Assembly (NCBI GenBank): GCA_028877215.1
Contig: JAPPFJ010000002.1
Span: forward strand, 52,302 to 116,301
Length of the DNA: 64,000 nt
Origin: Gemmatimonadota bacterium
Lineage (GTDB): Bacteria; Latescibacterota; UBA2968; GCA-2709665
Direction of reading: 5' to 3'
Shown in pieces: positions 26,951-35,023 of this stretch. Made by a program: the position numbers and the translations under genes. The notes under the pieces were generated by a model that ran no database searches, was not told the DNA's origin, and worked only from the letters and a program-made list of their open reading frames with translations. Position 1 is the first letter of the stretch, and each line of letters opens with the position of its first letter.

Positions 26951-27697
26951 ATGAACCGATTGCAGCCTGAATCCGGCTCCGCCGCACCCGCTCCCGAGCG
27001 CTCACGTACGGCGCTGCTGCTTCGCCTTGGCACGTGGATCGCGCTGGCGGTGTCGTTGCTGGGGCCGGCGTGGTGGGCATGGATGCGGGAACCCGTTGCC
27101 GCCGAACGGGCCGTGAGTTTCCTCGCGGCGTTTCCCCTGTTTCAAATCCTCGTCGATCTCTGGACCCTCGCAATCGCCCACTTCTGGCGTCCTTCACGGT
27201 CGCCTCTGAGGGTTCCGGTCCGAACGCCGATCGTCCTCGCAATCCTGCATGCGGGGCTCTGGCTGTGCATGCGCTATCTGCTCGCGCCCGAAGTCTTCGA
27301 TCGATCGGAAATTGCGGACGGCGTGGAAGGGGGCCTGGCGATACGATGGGGGATGGCGCTGGTGTTCGGCCTGCTGTGGATGGTGGGAACCGTCGCCGTT
27401 TTCCTTGAAATCAGGCTCCTGCGCTGGGTGCTGATCTCGGAGGACACGGCGGTTGTTGAAGAGAAACCTGAAGAAGCCGAAGAACCGCCCGATATGCCCG
27501 CCGGGCCGGAGCATACCTACGAGGTGCAGACGATTCTGAATCGACTGGGATATGAAATCGGACCGGTAAACGGAGAATTGAACGAAGCCACCCGCGAGGC
27601 GCTGCGCAAGTTCCAGGCGGATGCAGGACTGGATCCGACCGGGGAGGTGACCATGCTGACCGTCATCGAGTTGCGGAACCGGTGGGGGGAGAGGTGA
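26951..27697 (+). CDS. Membrane protein with C-terminal peptidoglycan-binding domain
   Basis: 248 residues. Four hydrophobic helices (about 25-45, 55-75, 95-115, 135-155), an acidic/proline-rich linker (EEKPEEAEEPPDMPAGPE), then a PG_binding_1 domain (residues 190-245: VQTILNRLGYEIGPVNGELN then TREALRKFQADAGLDPTG). The domain probably contacts cell wall on the outside. Divergent from the polymerase. It is the last gene before the cassette region. Confidence 0.8.
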   Translation: MNRLQPESGSAAPAPERSRTALLLRLGTWIALAVSLLGPAWWAWMREPVAAERAVSFLAAFPLFQILVDLWTLAIAHFWRPSRSPLRVPVRTPIVLAILHAGLWLCMRYLLAPEVFDRSEIADGVEGGLAIRWGMALVFGLLWMVGTVAVFLEIRLLRWVLISEDTAVVEEKPEEAEEPPDMPAGPEHTYEVQTILNRLGYEIGPVNGELNEATREALRKFQADAGLDPTGEVTMLTVIELRNRWGER

Positions 27698-27729
27698 GGT
27701 CTGCTGAAAAAGCGAAATCGAACCTGTGA

Positions 27730-27864
27730 TATATCCAGGTGTTGCTTGGGCGTGTAGGTCCAAAGACCACTCAGATCTATACTCGGGTTACAAATGGGGA
27801 TCTCGCGAAAATCCGAAGCCCGCTGGATGCATTGATGGAAGAGAGGGAGGCAGCTTTTGATTAG
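27730..27864 (+). pseudogene. C-terminal remnant of a tyrosine recombinase
   Basis: About 45 codons ending in TAG at 27862: IQVLLGRVGPKTTQIYTRVT then GDLAKIRSPLDALMEER. This is the box II region of tyrosine recombinases (LLGH-x-x-x-TT-x-IYTHV, with the nucleophile Tyr in QIYTRV) and its tail. The second histidine is replaced by arginine. A TGA precedes it in frame and nothing upstream belongs to it. An R-S-P-L-D tail is shared by integron integrases and other Xer-like enzymes, so the subfamily cannot be fixed from this piece. Confidence 0.7.
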
Positions 27865-27881
27865 AGGCGATGCCACCATAG

Positions 27882-27994
27882 AAAGCATTCCTGAACATGC
27901 TCGGGCTACAAGCTTCAGTGTGGGATGTTCCCGAACGTTCGCAGATCTTCGGATCAGGTACGCATTGACGTAACTGTTCGGTAATACCGTAGTT
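27882..27994 (+). repeat. R3 repeat copy a
   Basis: About 113 bp, from AAAGCATTCCTGAACATG to CCGTAGTT. Shares the whole length with copies at 36199 and 37730 and diverges immediately after GTT. It lies 18 bp after the recombinase remnant and upstream of the nitrilase-like gene. The reverse strand is open in all three copies, but I do not call it coding. Confidence 0.8.
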
Positions 27995-28102
27995 GGAGGA
28001 CAATGGATGATGAAGTCAAGTTCATTGGGGCGTATCTCCGTTGTGGATGCAGAGATGCTGCATTGCACTCCTGGTACTCAGGAAAAGTGAAGGTCTGTGG
28101 CA

Positions 28103-28879
28103 ATGACTATTAAGGTGGCAGCTTGCCAGGTGCCAGACATCCGCGAAGACCTCGATAGGGCTTTGTCGTGTATAGAAACGTACTCCGAAAAAGCCGGGTC
28201 TCTCGGTGTTGGTTTGCTTTGCTTTCCAGAGTGCTTCCTGCAGGGATACTTGGTGGAGGACGAACAAGCACGCTGCCATGCACTCGATCTGAATTCCTCT
28301 GCGTTCGAGCGGGTGCTTAGCCGGCTCGCCGAAGCTAGCCCGACGCTCGTGTTCGGCCTGATTGAGATAGAGAAGGGAAAACTTTTCAACACAGCCGTAG
28401 TAGTAGATCGTGGCAGATTAGTGGGCAGCTATCGAAAGACGCATCTCCTTGCTGGGGAGAGCATATTTGAGCCAGGTACTTCGTATCCTGTCTTTGAAGC
28501 AACTGGGTTGAAGTTTGGAATCAACATCTGCTATGACACAAACTTTGCAGGAGCAGCCGTTGCGCTCGCTGCTCAGGACGCAGATTTGATCGTCTGTCCG
28601 GCGAACAACATGATGCGGCGCGAAAGAGCTGAAGAGTGGAAATTCCTCCACAACAGGATCCGCGCGGAGCGTGCTAACGAGACGGGGCTCTGGCTTATTT
28701 CGTCAGACGTCACCGGGGAAAGGGATAACCGTATCTCCTATGGTCCTACCGCCGTTATTAATCCGGAGGGGTTGGTCGTGGCGCAAGTTCCTTTGTTTGA
28801 GGTTGGGATGGTTGTAATGGAAATTGGATTGTCACCAAATGGGCGGAATAGTATCCCACGTCCTGTAACATCTGGTTAA
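28103..28879 (+). CDS. Carbon-nitrogen hydrolase (nitrilase superfamily)
   Basis: About 258 residues. The catalytic triad is visible: Glu in LLCFPECFLQGYL near residue 42, Lys in YRKTHLLAGE near residue 111, Cys in NICYDTNF near residue 143. Size fits aliphatic amidase/omega-amidase-like members; substrate is not predictable. ATG 28103 is preceded by GTGAAGG; GTG 28097 is in frame. First intact gene of the accessory region; an attC-like palindrome begins at its 3' end. Confidence 0.9.
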   Translation: MTIKVAACQVPDIREDLDRALSCIETYSEKAGSLGVGLLCFPECFLQGYLVEDEQARCHALDLNSSAFERVLSRLAEASPTLVFGLIEIEKGKLFNTAVVVDRGRLVGSYRKTHLLAGESIFEPGTSYPVFEATGLKFGINICYDTNFAGAAVALAAQDADLIVCPANNMMRRERAEEWKFLHNRIRAERANETGLWLISSDVTGERDNRISYGPTAVINPEGLVVAQVPLFEVGMVVMEIGLSPNGRNSIPRPVTSG

Positions 28880-28994
28880 TGCTGCGCCGCCTTGGCCCTT
28901 TGGGCAACCTGGCTTCTGTCGCTCGCTTTGCAGGGCAAAGCTCGCGCCAGCCCTTCGGGCCGCGCCAGGTTTGCAAACCGGGAAAACGTTATAG
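28876..28994 (+). other. attC-like site A
   Basis: Ends GGGAAAACGTTATAG (core 28988-28994). The inner stem pairs AACCTGGC with GCCAGGTT. The left box is unclear. The 20 bases starting at the core are the reverse complement of 29676-29697 with one indel, as expected for the two ends of one cassette. Confidence 0.55.
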
Positions 28995-29020
28995 GCCATG
29001 CCCCACCATAGGATGACCCC

Positions 29021-29674
29021 ATGGATCAAAAGTATCAGAAATGGCGGAAGTGGATTAAAGCTATCTACAAAGAGCTTCAAGGCGTTCTGATTCAGCGACA
29101 CATCTTCTGGGAAGTGCAGAAAATCATCAAGTCGAATCCTAAAATTCAGATCCCAAGTGCATTTTACGGGTTCCTCGGCAATGCTTACTCTTCATTGGGT
29201 GTGACAGCGATTCGGAGGCTAACAAAGTCCCAGAGAGATAGTGTCTCGCTGACTGGATTGCTCAAGGAAGTCCAGGAGAGCCCTGAGATCATGAGCGAAG
29301 AAAGATACGCCGCTCTCTTCTCAACCGATGGACCAGGACCCTTGAAAGGTGAGTTCGAGGGGATTTGTGAAGGGATCGTAGATAACCATATAGATCCGGC
29401 CGTAGTGAAGACTGAACTCTGTAGGCTATCCGCGAAGAAAGCAAACTTGGAGGATTTTGTAGATAAGAAGGTTGCACATCTAGACAAAAAAGAGCTGACG
29501 GGAGGAGTTTCCGCCCCGACGTTCAATGAACTTGATGGCTGCCTTGACTATCTGGAAACTTTGGTGAAGAAGTACTATCTCCTTTTGACAGCTGAGTCTG
29601 TTTCGGATATGATGCCGACGTTCCAGTACGATTGGAAGGAGATCTTTTACGAACCGTGGATATACCGTTCATAA
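29021..29674 (+). CDS. AbiU2-like HEPN-domain protein (putative abortive infection)
   Basis: 217 residues, entirely helical by appearance. The C-terminal half resembles AbiU2 proteins: K-K-V-A-H-L-D-K-K near residue 150 (the charged segment with His expected of a HEPN RNase site) and the ending QYDWKEIFYEPW. AbiU2 proteins are linked to abortive phage infection. Lower GC than the chromosome half. ATG 29021 lies about 33 bp after the attC-like core of site A. Sits alone in a cassette with complementary ends. Family call is from memory of motif pattern, not from a search. Confidence 0.55.
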   Translation: MDQKYQKWRKWIKAIYKELQGVLIQRHIFWEVQKIIKSNPKIQIPSAFYGFLGNAYSSLGVTAIRRLTKSQRDSVSLTGLLKEVQESPEIMSEERYAALFSTDGPGPLKGEFEGICEGIVDNHIDPAVVKTELCRLSAKKANLEDFVDKKVAHLDKKELTGGVSAPTFNELDGCLDYLETLVKKYYLLLTAESVSDMMPTFQYDWKEIFYEPWIYRS

Positions 29675-29690
29675 AGGGTGGGGCACGGGC

Positions 29691-29776
29691 CTATAACACG
29701 TGCACTCACGGCTCGGGCCTTTCGGCCTACGCCCAACTTGCCTACGGGAATTTCGTGGGTGCCGAGAACGTTAAGC
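29691..29776 (+). other. attC-like site B
   Basis: Left box CTATAAC (29691-29697), outer stem GCACTCAC with GTGGGTGC, right GAGAACG and core GTTAAGC (29770-29776), a perfect GTTRRRY. Length 86 bp. Confidence 0.75.
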
Positions 29777-30180
29777 GACGTCGGGTAGAACCAGTTGAGA
29801 TTGTCCGGCAAGCCCCGAATGCCCACATAACTGCCGTCGATCGATCCAAACCAATGCTCGATTATTTGCGCGAGAAATTTGGTAAGCGCTCGGCCAGTTC
29901 CAAATCATCCAATACAACGACCTCACCTGTCGTCTGTCTGAGATAGCATACGTCTAAGTCGTGACGAGCATGTCGGTTCACTACTTTCCTCCTTCCAAAT
30001 ATCGTGAGATCTATGAAAGCATCGAACGGGTGCTGAACCCTGACGGCGCTTACGTAGAAGGAACCAATTGTAGCGACACTGAAGAGGAAGACTGCCAAGT
30101 GCTCAGCGCGTTCGAACGACGTACTGCAGGTCTGGATGGCGCGGATTTTGGAAATGGAAGAACAACATCTCCTTGCAACA
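29776..30180 (+). pseudogene. Decayed SAM-dependent methyltransferase
   Basis: Two out-of-phase segments resemble the intact methyltransferase at 45632-46381. APNAHITAVDRSKPMLDYLR (from about 29813) aligns with TPNASITGIDLAAGMLNRLR. HYFPPSKYREIYESIERVLN followed by PDGAYVEGTN (about 29980-30070) aligns with HHLPPENKVIVYRKIFKALK then PCGSYIEGDQ. Start, glycine-rich SAM loop and end are missing and the frame is broken between the segments. Confidence 0.65.
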
Positions 30181-30208
30181 GCAGCGCAAAACGCACGGTC
30201 TGCGCTGC

Positions 30209-30280
30209 GTCGCGTACGGTCCTTGGCCTTCGGCAACCCCGCGACAAGCTCGGGGATTAAAAACCGGCGAGAAGTTAGCC
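30209..30280 (+). other. Possible degenerate attC-like site
   Basis: Core-like GAGAAGTTAGCC (GTTAGCC at 30274-30280) preceded by a GC-rich segment with a CCCCG/CGGGG hairpin. The left box would be GCGTACG, poorly matched. Confidence 0.28.
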
Positions 30281-30297
30281 GCCACCTGTGAGATGCC

Positions 30298-30786
30298 GTG
30301 AGCAACGAATCGGTAGAACTGGCGAGAATTGAGGACTACCTCCGTCAAGATTTCGAGGCAACTGTCGAAGACAGGGTGAAGCGATGCGAGCAGGTGAAGC
30401 CGCACGGCATAATACCAGATCACCACTTCGCAGCGGTTTCCGCGGAGATTGGACGATTGTACTCAGACGGCCATTACTATGGTTGCATCTCTCTGTGTCA
30501 GTCAGTTGCTGAGGCCATGGCGAGATTCCTTTGTGAGCGAAACGGATGGAGGGCAGCAAAGGTCTTTGAGAAGAATCTCGAGACGTTGCAGAAGCGAGTA
30601 AAGATCACTGCCAAGATGGGTAAACAACTGCTAACAGTCTGGGAGGCAAGGGACGACTATCACCACCTCAACCCAACCATCGAAAGAGATCGTACGAAGC
30701 TTCACGTCATGGCAGAGCAGAAGACGAAGGTGTTGTCGGAGGTAAAGTCGTCCGTGTCCGACCTAGGGCATTCGCCCTTCGCGTAA
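30298..30786 (+). CDS. HEPN-like helical protein
   Basis: 162 residues starting at GTG 30298. The helical segment YSDGHYYGCISLCQSVAEAM near residue 60 and W-E-A-R-D-D-Y-H-H-L near residue 117 fit the HEPN pattern, with R-x4-H in the second motif. HEPN proteins are often RNases of toxin or phage-defence systems. The stop codon lies inside the left box of the next attC-like site. No antitoxin-like partner is adjacent. Confidence 0.5.
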   Translation: MSNESVELARIEDYLRQDFEATVEDRVKRCEQVKPHGIIPDHHFAAVSAEIGRLYSDGHYYGCISLCQSVAEAMARFLCERNGWRAAKVFEKNLETLQKRVKITAKMGKQLLTVWEARDDYHHLNPTIERDRTKLHVMAEQKTKVLSEVKSSVSDLGHSPFA

Positions 30787-30823
30787 CCGATTTCGCAGTT
30801 CCGGCACGGCGAAGACGATAAGC
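30781..30823 (+). other. Short attC-like site
   Basis: Left box GCGTAAC (30781-30787), stem TTTCGC/GGCGAA, right GAAGAC and core GATAAGC (30817-30823; T to A at core position 2). The 15 bases from this core match the reverse complement of the left arm of site C at 12 positions. Confidence 0.5.
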
Positions 30824-30848
30824 GCAATTTCCGTTTAGGGATTTCAGA

Positions 30849-31571
30849 ATGGACGATCAGTTCAACATCCGACAGCTGAAATTCACCATTTTGAAGGCGC
30901 TGGATTCAACGAACACGGAACACAAGATCAACATGATCGGCAGAACCAGTCAACGTGGTACGCTGGAGCTTGAGTTGCAGGCAACCTTCACGACGCTAGA
31001 CAGACGGATCGCTGACCGTGCTTTCGAAGAGCTGAAAAGTGCAGATCTTATCGCGCCCACGTACAGCGATTTCGTCGATCCCGAGAGCTGGGTTGAGATC
31101 ACAGAATCAGGACGGGATGCGCTTGACAGACGCGCGTTGGATGAGCTTGAAGAGGCGTTGCTCGACACTTCGCCGCACCTTGTTGAGCTCCGGGATGGTG
31201 CTTGGGCTGCACTGATATCAAGCGGGCCAGACGCGCTTCGGCAGGCTGCCCATTCCGCTCGAGAACTAATCGATCAGACACTGAAGGAGGGTGCTCCAGA
31301 CGAAGTCATCAAATCGGCACCTGACTTTACACCGGACAATACTAGTTGGTCGGGTGTAACGCGGCGGCATCGCTTGAAATACTTGGTACGCCGTCGTAGA
31401 GGAGGCGTCTCTGACTCCCTCATCAAGTCGATCGAAAAGGATATCGACTCCCTGCTGGCTGAGCATCAAAGGCTGACATCGCACGCTCATGGTAGAGGTG
31501 CGCCAGACCCCAGCGATGTCCGTGATTGTCTCAACGCGGCTGAAAGGATCTTGCGCAAGATCCTCGCGTAG
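30849..31571 (+). CDS. Winged-helix protein with possible pPIWI-associated nuclease-like domain
   Basis: 240 residues. The N-terminal 90 look like a winged-helix DNA-binding unit (ESWVEITESGRDALDRRALD). The C-terminal half, with SARELIDQTLKEGAPDEVIK, T-R-R-H-R-L-K-Y and R-L-T-S-H-A-H-G, resembles the predicted pPIWI-associating nuclease family, a defence-related group. The resemblance is by pattern only. Lies alone in a cassette whose ends (30817 and 31585) are complementary. Confidence 0.5.
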   Translation: MDDQFNIRQLKFTILKALDSTNTEHKINMIGRTSQRGTLELELQATFTTLDRRIADRAFEELKSADLIAPTYSDFVDPESWVEITESGRDALDRRALDELEEALLDTSPHLVELRDGAWAALISSGPDALRQAAHSARELIDQTLKEGAPDEVIKSAPDFTPDNTSWSGVTRRHRLKYLVRRRRGGVSDSLIKSIEKDIDSLLAEHQRLTSHAHGRGAPDPSDVRDCLNAAERILRKILA

Positions 31572-31578
31572 AAACTGC

Positions 31579-31662
31579 GCCTAACACGTCCGTGCCCGGC
31601 TTCGGCGCATACGCGCCTTCGCTCAACCGCTTCTCGGTTCGGGCACGGCGGGGACGTTACCC
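31579..31662 (+). other. attC-like site C
   Basis: 84 bp. Left box GCCTAAC (31579-31585), a perfect RYYYAAC. Outer stem CCGTGCCC pairs with GGGCACGG without mismatch. Right arm has extra unpaired G residues, then GGACG and core GTTACCC (31656-31662). The best-formed uninterrupted site in the window. Confidence 0.85.
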
Positions 31663-31695
31663 GCCATTTCGAAGAGTTCAAGCAGGAGTGAATCC

Positions 31696-32988
31696 TTGAG
31701 TCTGCATCCAGATCTGACAGCACCGGAATGGGCCCAGAGGCTTCGGCAGACGGACATTCGCAAACTCTACGAGCAGGACGCAAGTGGGCGAGTAGAGGAT
31801 GCGGCGGTCAACGCGATCGGAACCCGTCTGCTGGCGAGGTGCGGGAGCTTACTGGCTGCTGACGCGGCGGTTCGAGGGAAGGCTGAATGTCCCCAGTGTG
31901 GTTGCGTCATCAAGCATGACTCCAGGGGAGACGAACAGCTGGTTTGCTCCGGTTGTTCCTGGGCTGGCACATGGGGGGCCTATCGACAGAGCCTGAAGGG
32001 GCAGAATCTGCGGCTCGGAAATCTACGTCCTGTCGTAGAGCATTTTGTTGGCCATTTCGCTCACTTTAGGACTGCCCGCGAGCGCCTGATTCAGATCGAC
32101 TTCCTTCTGCACCAGTTCCAGAGCAGAGGTGATCATCCAGGGGAAGTCTTCGCCACGAGCCTGCTGGAGGGCAAGGAAGAGGATGTAGAGCAGTTCTTGG
32201 AGACGCTGGAGTACGGGGAGCGGTCCACTTCCGAACTGGTCCGTATGAGAGCCCACTACAGGGAGGGGCTGAGTCAACGGGAGACCGTGAGGAAGAAAGA
32301 GAAGGAAAAGGCACGACAGATCAGACGGGACCAGAAAGAGATGATTAGGAGGCGGGCCGATGCGGTAAAGGCAGATGGTCCTCCTGCTCCCGTGCCGACG
32401 CCTCGGGTGCCGCAGAAGGTCATTGCAAGACTATACTACCTTGATGCGAAGGGCATCTATGATGAAGACCTGCTCGATGAGGTGGGTTGTCATCTGCTTG
32501 CTCGTATCGAGAGCATCATGGTAGTGACGCGAACAACTCACGGTCAGGTCAAGTGCCCGCTATGCCCAAAGGTCGTCGAGGCCAATCTGCTGTCCGAAGG
32601 GCCAATTGCGTGTGATTGCGGTTGGGTCAGCACAGGGTTCGCGATCAGGGAGTTCTACAAAGGCAGGCGGCTCACTGCGGGTGGGATGGAACCGTACTAT
32701 GAGGAGTTCTTGAGTTCATTTCCTCACGCATGTGGGTACCGGGCAAAGATGGTTCTCGTCGATCAGCTGATCCATCGATTCCACGACTTCATGGCTCAAC
32801 GTGAGGACGTCATGACCCGCAGCAGGGCCGGCGCAGCCAACCTGATCGAAGGAAAGGCCTGGGAAGTGAATGATTTTCTTGACGGCCTGACCTACGACGA
32901 CAACAGTACCGCCGGACTTGCTGCCGTCAGACAGGTGTGGAGAAATAGGCTGGGGCGGGACCGTCAAGAAGATGGAAACGTCGGGTAA
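31696..32988 (+). CDS. Duplicated zinc-ribbon family protein (unrecognised)
   Basis: 430 residues built from two homologous halves of about 190 residues. Each has helix I-x-x-LY-x-x-DA-x-G, a zinc ribbon (CPQCGCVI...CSGCSW in the first, CPLCPKVV...CDCGW in the second), a segment Y-R-x-K-M-V-L-V-D-x-L-I-H-R-F and L-I-E-G-K-x-x-x-V-x-x-F-L. A lysine/arginine-rich coiled coil (about 195-225) links the halves. Single-unit relatives are at 51006 and 62656. Start is TTG 31696 with AGGAG 8 bp upstream. Stop codon lies in the left box of attC-like site D. Function unknown. Confidence 0.8.
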   Translation: MSLHPDLTAPEWAQRLRQTDIRKLYEQDASGRVEDAAVNAIGTRLLARCGSLLAADAAVRGKAECPQCGCVIKHDSRGDEQLVCSGCSWAGTWGAYRQSLKGQNLRLGNLRPVVEHFVGHFAHFRTARERLIQIDFLLHQFQSRGDHPGEVFATSLLEGKEEDVEQFLETLEYGERSTSELVRMRAHYREGLSQRETVRKKEKEKARQIRRDQKEMIRRRADAVKADGPPAPVPTPRVPQKVIARLYYLDAKGIYDEDLLDEVGCHLLARIESIMVVTRTTHGQVKCPLCPKVVEANLLSEGPIACDCGWVSTGFAIREFYKGRRLTAGGMEPYYEEFLSSFPHACGYRAKMVLVDQLIHRFHDFMAQREDVMTRSRAGAANLIEGKAWEVNDFLDGLTYDDNSTAGLAAVRQVWRNRLGRDRQEDGNVG

Positions 32989-33078
32989 CAACTGTTTCCC
33001 AGCTCCGGTCGCTGCGCTCCCTCCGACCCAACCCTTCCTCGTTCCGATCGGGTTCGGGAAGCGGCAAGACGGTATACG
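32983..33078 (+). other. attC-like site D
   Basis: Left box GGGTAAC (32983-32989) is the exact complement of core GTTACCC that opens the same cassette at 31656, and complementarity extends to 13 of 15 bases. The outer stem pairs TTTCCC with GGGAA. The right core is degenerate (GTATACG, 33072-33078). Confidence 0.7.
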
Positions 33079-33132
33079 CCAGTGCGGCTTTGCCACCATC
33101 AAGAGGAGGCGCATGCTGTAGCGCCCAAAGGG

Positions 33133-34089
33133 ATGTTTCAAGACATCGAGTTCCGTAGTGACCTGAACGCGAACGATGCCGCCACGGTAGTCTTTGTGCC
33201 TGAGGGCTCATTTATAATGGGCTCAGAGCGCGAGACGGTTCTGGCGCTGTGGCGTGAGAGAGGCTGGGACCGCCAGTGGTTCGATGGCCAAGTGGGTACG
33301 GATCGCTGGACTGGTGAGCTGTGCCCCCACGAGATTGAGGTTGGCTCGTTCTGGATGTATTTGGAGCCAATCACGATCGGCCAATACTTTAAGTTCATGC
33401 AGGAAACCGGGAGAAGAGCCCCTTTTGATCCGTTTGTTCATGGACCGTGGAATAGCGCATGGAAGGACGGTGTTCCCGTGCCTGGTAGTGAATATCTTCC
33501 GGTCAGTTCGGTGAGCTGGGAGGATGCCGTGGCATACTGCTCATGGGCTGGAGGCCGATTGCCTACGGAAGCAGAATGGGAATACGCGGCGCGTGGTCCA
33601 TCAAGTTTAGTATTCCCTTGGGGGAACGAGTGGCAAGAAGTGACCCGGTGTGCCGACCAACTCGCTGGAAGACACTTCAGAAATCACGATGATTGGAAGG
33701 TTTGGCTAAACGGCGGAGGAAAAATGCCAGACGGCACCTTTCCCCCTAAGTGCTGGCTAGCTCAGCATGTTGCGCAACTCGATGGTCCGACAGCGACCGC
33801 CGAGTATCCGCGAGATCGAAGTTGGTGTGGTGTGATAGGGATGGCTGGCCAAGTTCGGGAGTGGTGTAGCGACTGGTACGACCCAGAGTACTACGTCTAT
33901 AGTCCGCACCGGAACCCACAAGGTCCTCAGCACCCCGGAAGTCGAAAGGGGCACGCTCCGTGCCGTGTCATGCGTGGAGGGGCATGGCTCAGCCCTGCAT
34001 ACACGAGTCGGGGTGCACAACGTCTCTTCTATCCGCAGGAGAGTCGAGACACCAATGATCAAGGGTTCCGCTGTGTCCTTCCAGTCTGA
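33133..34089 (+). CDS. Formylglycine-generating enzyme/SUMF1-like protein
   Basis: About 318 residues. The fold opening VFVPEGSFIMGSE, the block GGRLPTEAEWEYAARG near residue 150 and the end CRVMRGGAWLSPAYTSRGAQ and FRCV are hallmarks of the FGE-sulfatase family. Members either oxidise a sulfatase cysteine to formylglycine, using two cysteines, or are C-type-lectin-like domains. The CRV and FRCV cysteines are not the RCxxx(C) pair of active FGE, so catalytic activity is uncertain. No sulfatase is nearby. ATG 33133 chosen. Confidence 0.85.
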   Translation: MFQDIEFRSDLNANDAATVVFVPEGSFIMGSERETVLALWRERGWDRQWFDGQVGTDRWTGELCPHEIEVGSFWMYLEPITIGQYFKFMQETGRRAPFDPFVHGPWNSAWKDGVPVPGSEYLPVSSVSWEDAVAYCSWAGGRLPTEAEWEYAARGPSSLVFPWGNEWQEVTRCADQLAGRHFRNHDDWKVWLNGGGKMPDGTFPPKCWLAQHVAQLDGPTATAEYPRDRSWCGVIGMAGQVREWCSDWYDPEYYVYSPHRNPQGPQHPGSRKGHAPCRVMRGGAWLSPAYTSRGAQRLFYPQESRDTNDQGFRCVLPV

Positions 34090-34326
34090 GTGTTCTGGAT
34101 ATGGCTTAGTGGTTGTTGCCCAACCGACGCCATGCAGCTCAGCGTTCGAAAAGACCGCCCGCTGCGATTCGGGGTTACTCGCGCAAAGGTTAGTCGACAC
34201 GGGATTTGTCGTCTATGTAGAGGCCCCAGCACCACGAATCCCCGGCACTCACGGGTACAATTCCCTTTTTGTGACGACAACAATTACCAAATACTGGCAC
34301 GATGTCTAAAATGTGGAGGATATACA

Positions 34327-34695
34327 ATGAATTATGAATGGAAACGAGCATCAGAAAGAGGACAAAAAGAAGTCGGATATGCGGAGGTCTACAACACCAC
34401 TGCTAAAGGCCATCGCATTAGTGCTGTAATCAGCTTTCTCCCGCAAATAATAGGCCGTTCCAATCAGAGGCAAGTTAATGTATGTCTTTTTTTTGAAGGC
34501 AGAAATGTGGACTTAACCGATGGCTTCTTTCACTGGATATATGACGATATCGGAGAAATCGTTCAGGAGAGAGAAAGTGAATATTTCGATATTGACTCTG
34601 AAGCGTTGGAGTATATGATAACTCAAACTCTGATAGTAGACAGAATGCCTCAACTTGATTTGGTATCAAACGGTGACTACGCAATAGCCCGATAA
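34327..34695 (+). CDS. Hypothetical protein, AT-rich cassette gene
   Basis: 122 residues, preceded by a strong GTGGAGGATATACA ribosome binding site. Mostly beta followed by a helical end (HWIYDDIGEIV, EALEYMITQTLIVD). No family recognised. Base composition is clearly more AT-rich than the chromosome half, suggesting separate origin. Followed by attC-like site E. The preceding 230 bp contain a weak core-like GTTAGTC (34189-34195) after GCAAAG but no convincing palindrome. Confidence 0.65.
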   Translation: MNYEWKRASERGQKEVGYAEVYNTTAKGHRISAVISFLPQIIGRSNQRQVNVCLFFEGRNVDLTDGFFHWIYDDIGEIVQERESEYFDIDSEALEYMITQTLIVDRMPQLDLVSNGDYAIAR

Positions 34696-34726
34696 TTTTG
34701 TGACATAAGGATGAAGACTTCAGTTC

Positions 34727-34816
34727 ATCTAACACAGCGTTGTGCGCTGCGGAGCATACGCGCATGGGGCTACGTCGACCCGTTGCGCAGATTCGCAAAT
34801 CGTGAAGAAGTTATGG
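34727..34816 (+). other. attC-like site E
   Basis: Left box ATCTAAC (34727-34733) fits RYYYAAC. Right arm CGTGAAGAA and core GTTATGG (34810-34816). Stem pairing is imperfect (TTGTGCG with CGCAAA). The 207 bp from here to the next start codon hold a leader resembling those of other cassettes (AACCCAACCACCCAACTCC). Confidence 0.55.
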
Positions 34817-35023
34817 ACAATGCCGTGCTTTTGGCGAAACACTCACCAGAAGCGGGGCAAACCAACGCCAAGGGGAGATCTGAATTCGCGGCGGTTCCCT
34901 TGTTTTAGGGTGTAGAATGCACGGAGACTTTACGCGAAAGCGGCACAAGAACCCAACCACCCAACTCCGAATTCATGGCGCGTGTAGAACAGATTCACTC
35001 CAAATCAAGTTGCGAGGAAATAG

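Noticed and set aside
30900..31571. AbiEi-type antitoxin for the winged-helix protein
   Set aside because: The N-terminal winged helix is generic and there is no AbiEii-like nucleotidyltransferase next to it.
31575..31665. Rho-independent terminators at the GC-rich palindromes
   Set aside because: Stems are interrupted, loops are long, no T-tracts follow, and they share boxes at both ends; attC-like structure fits better.
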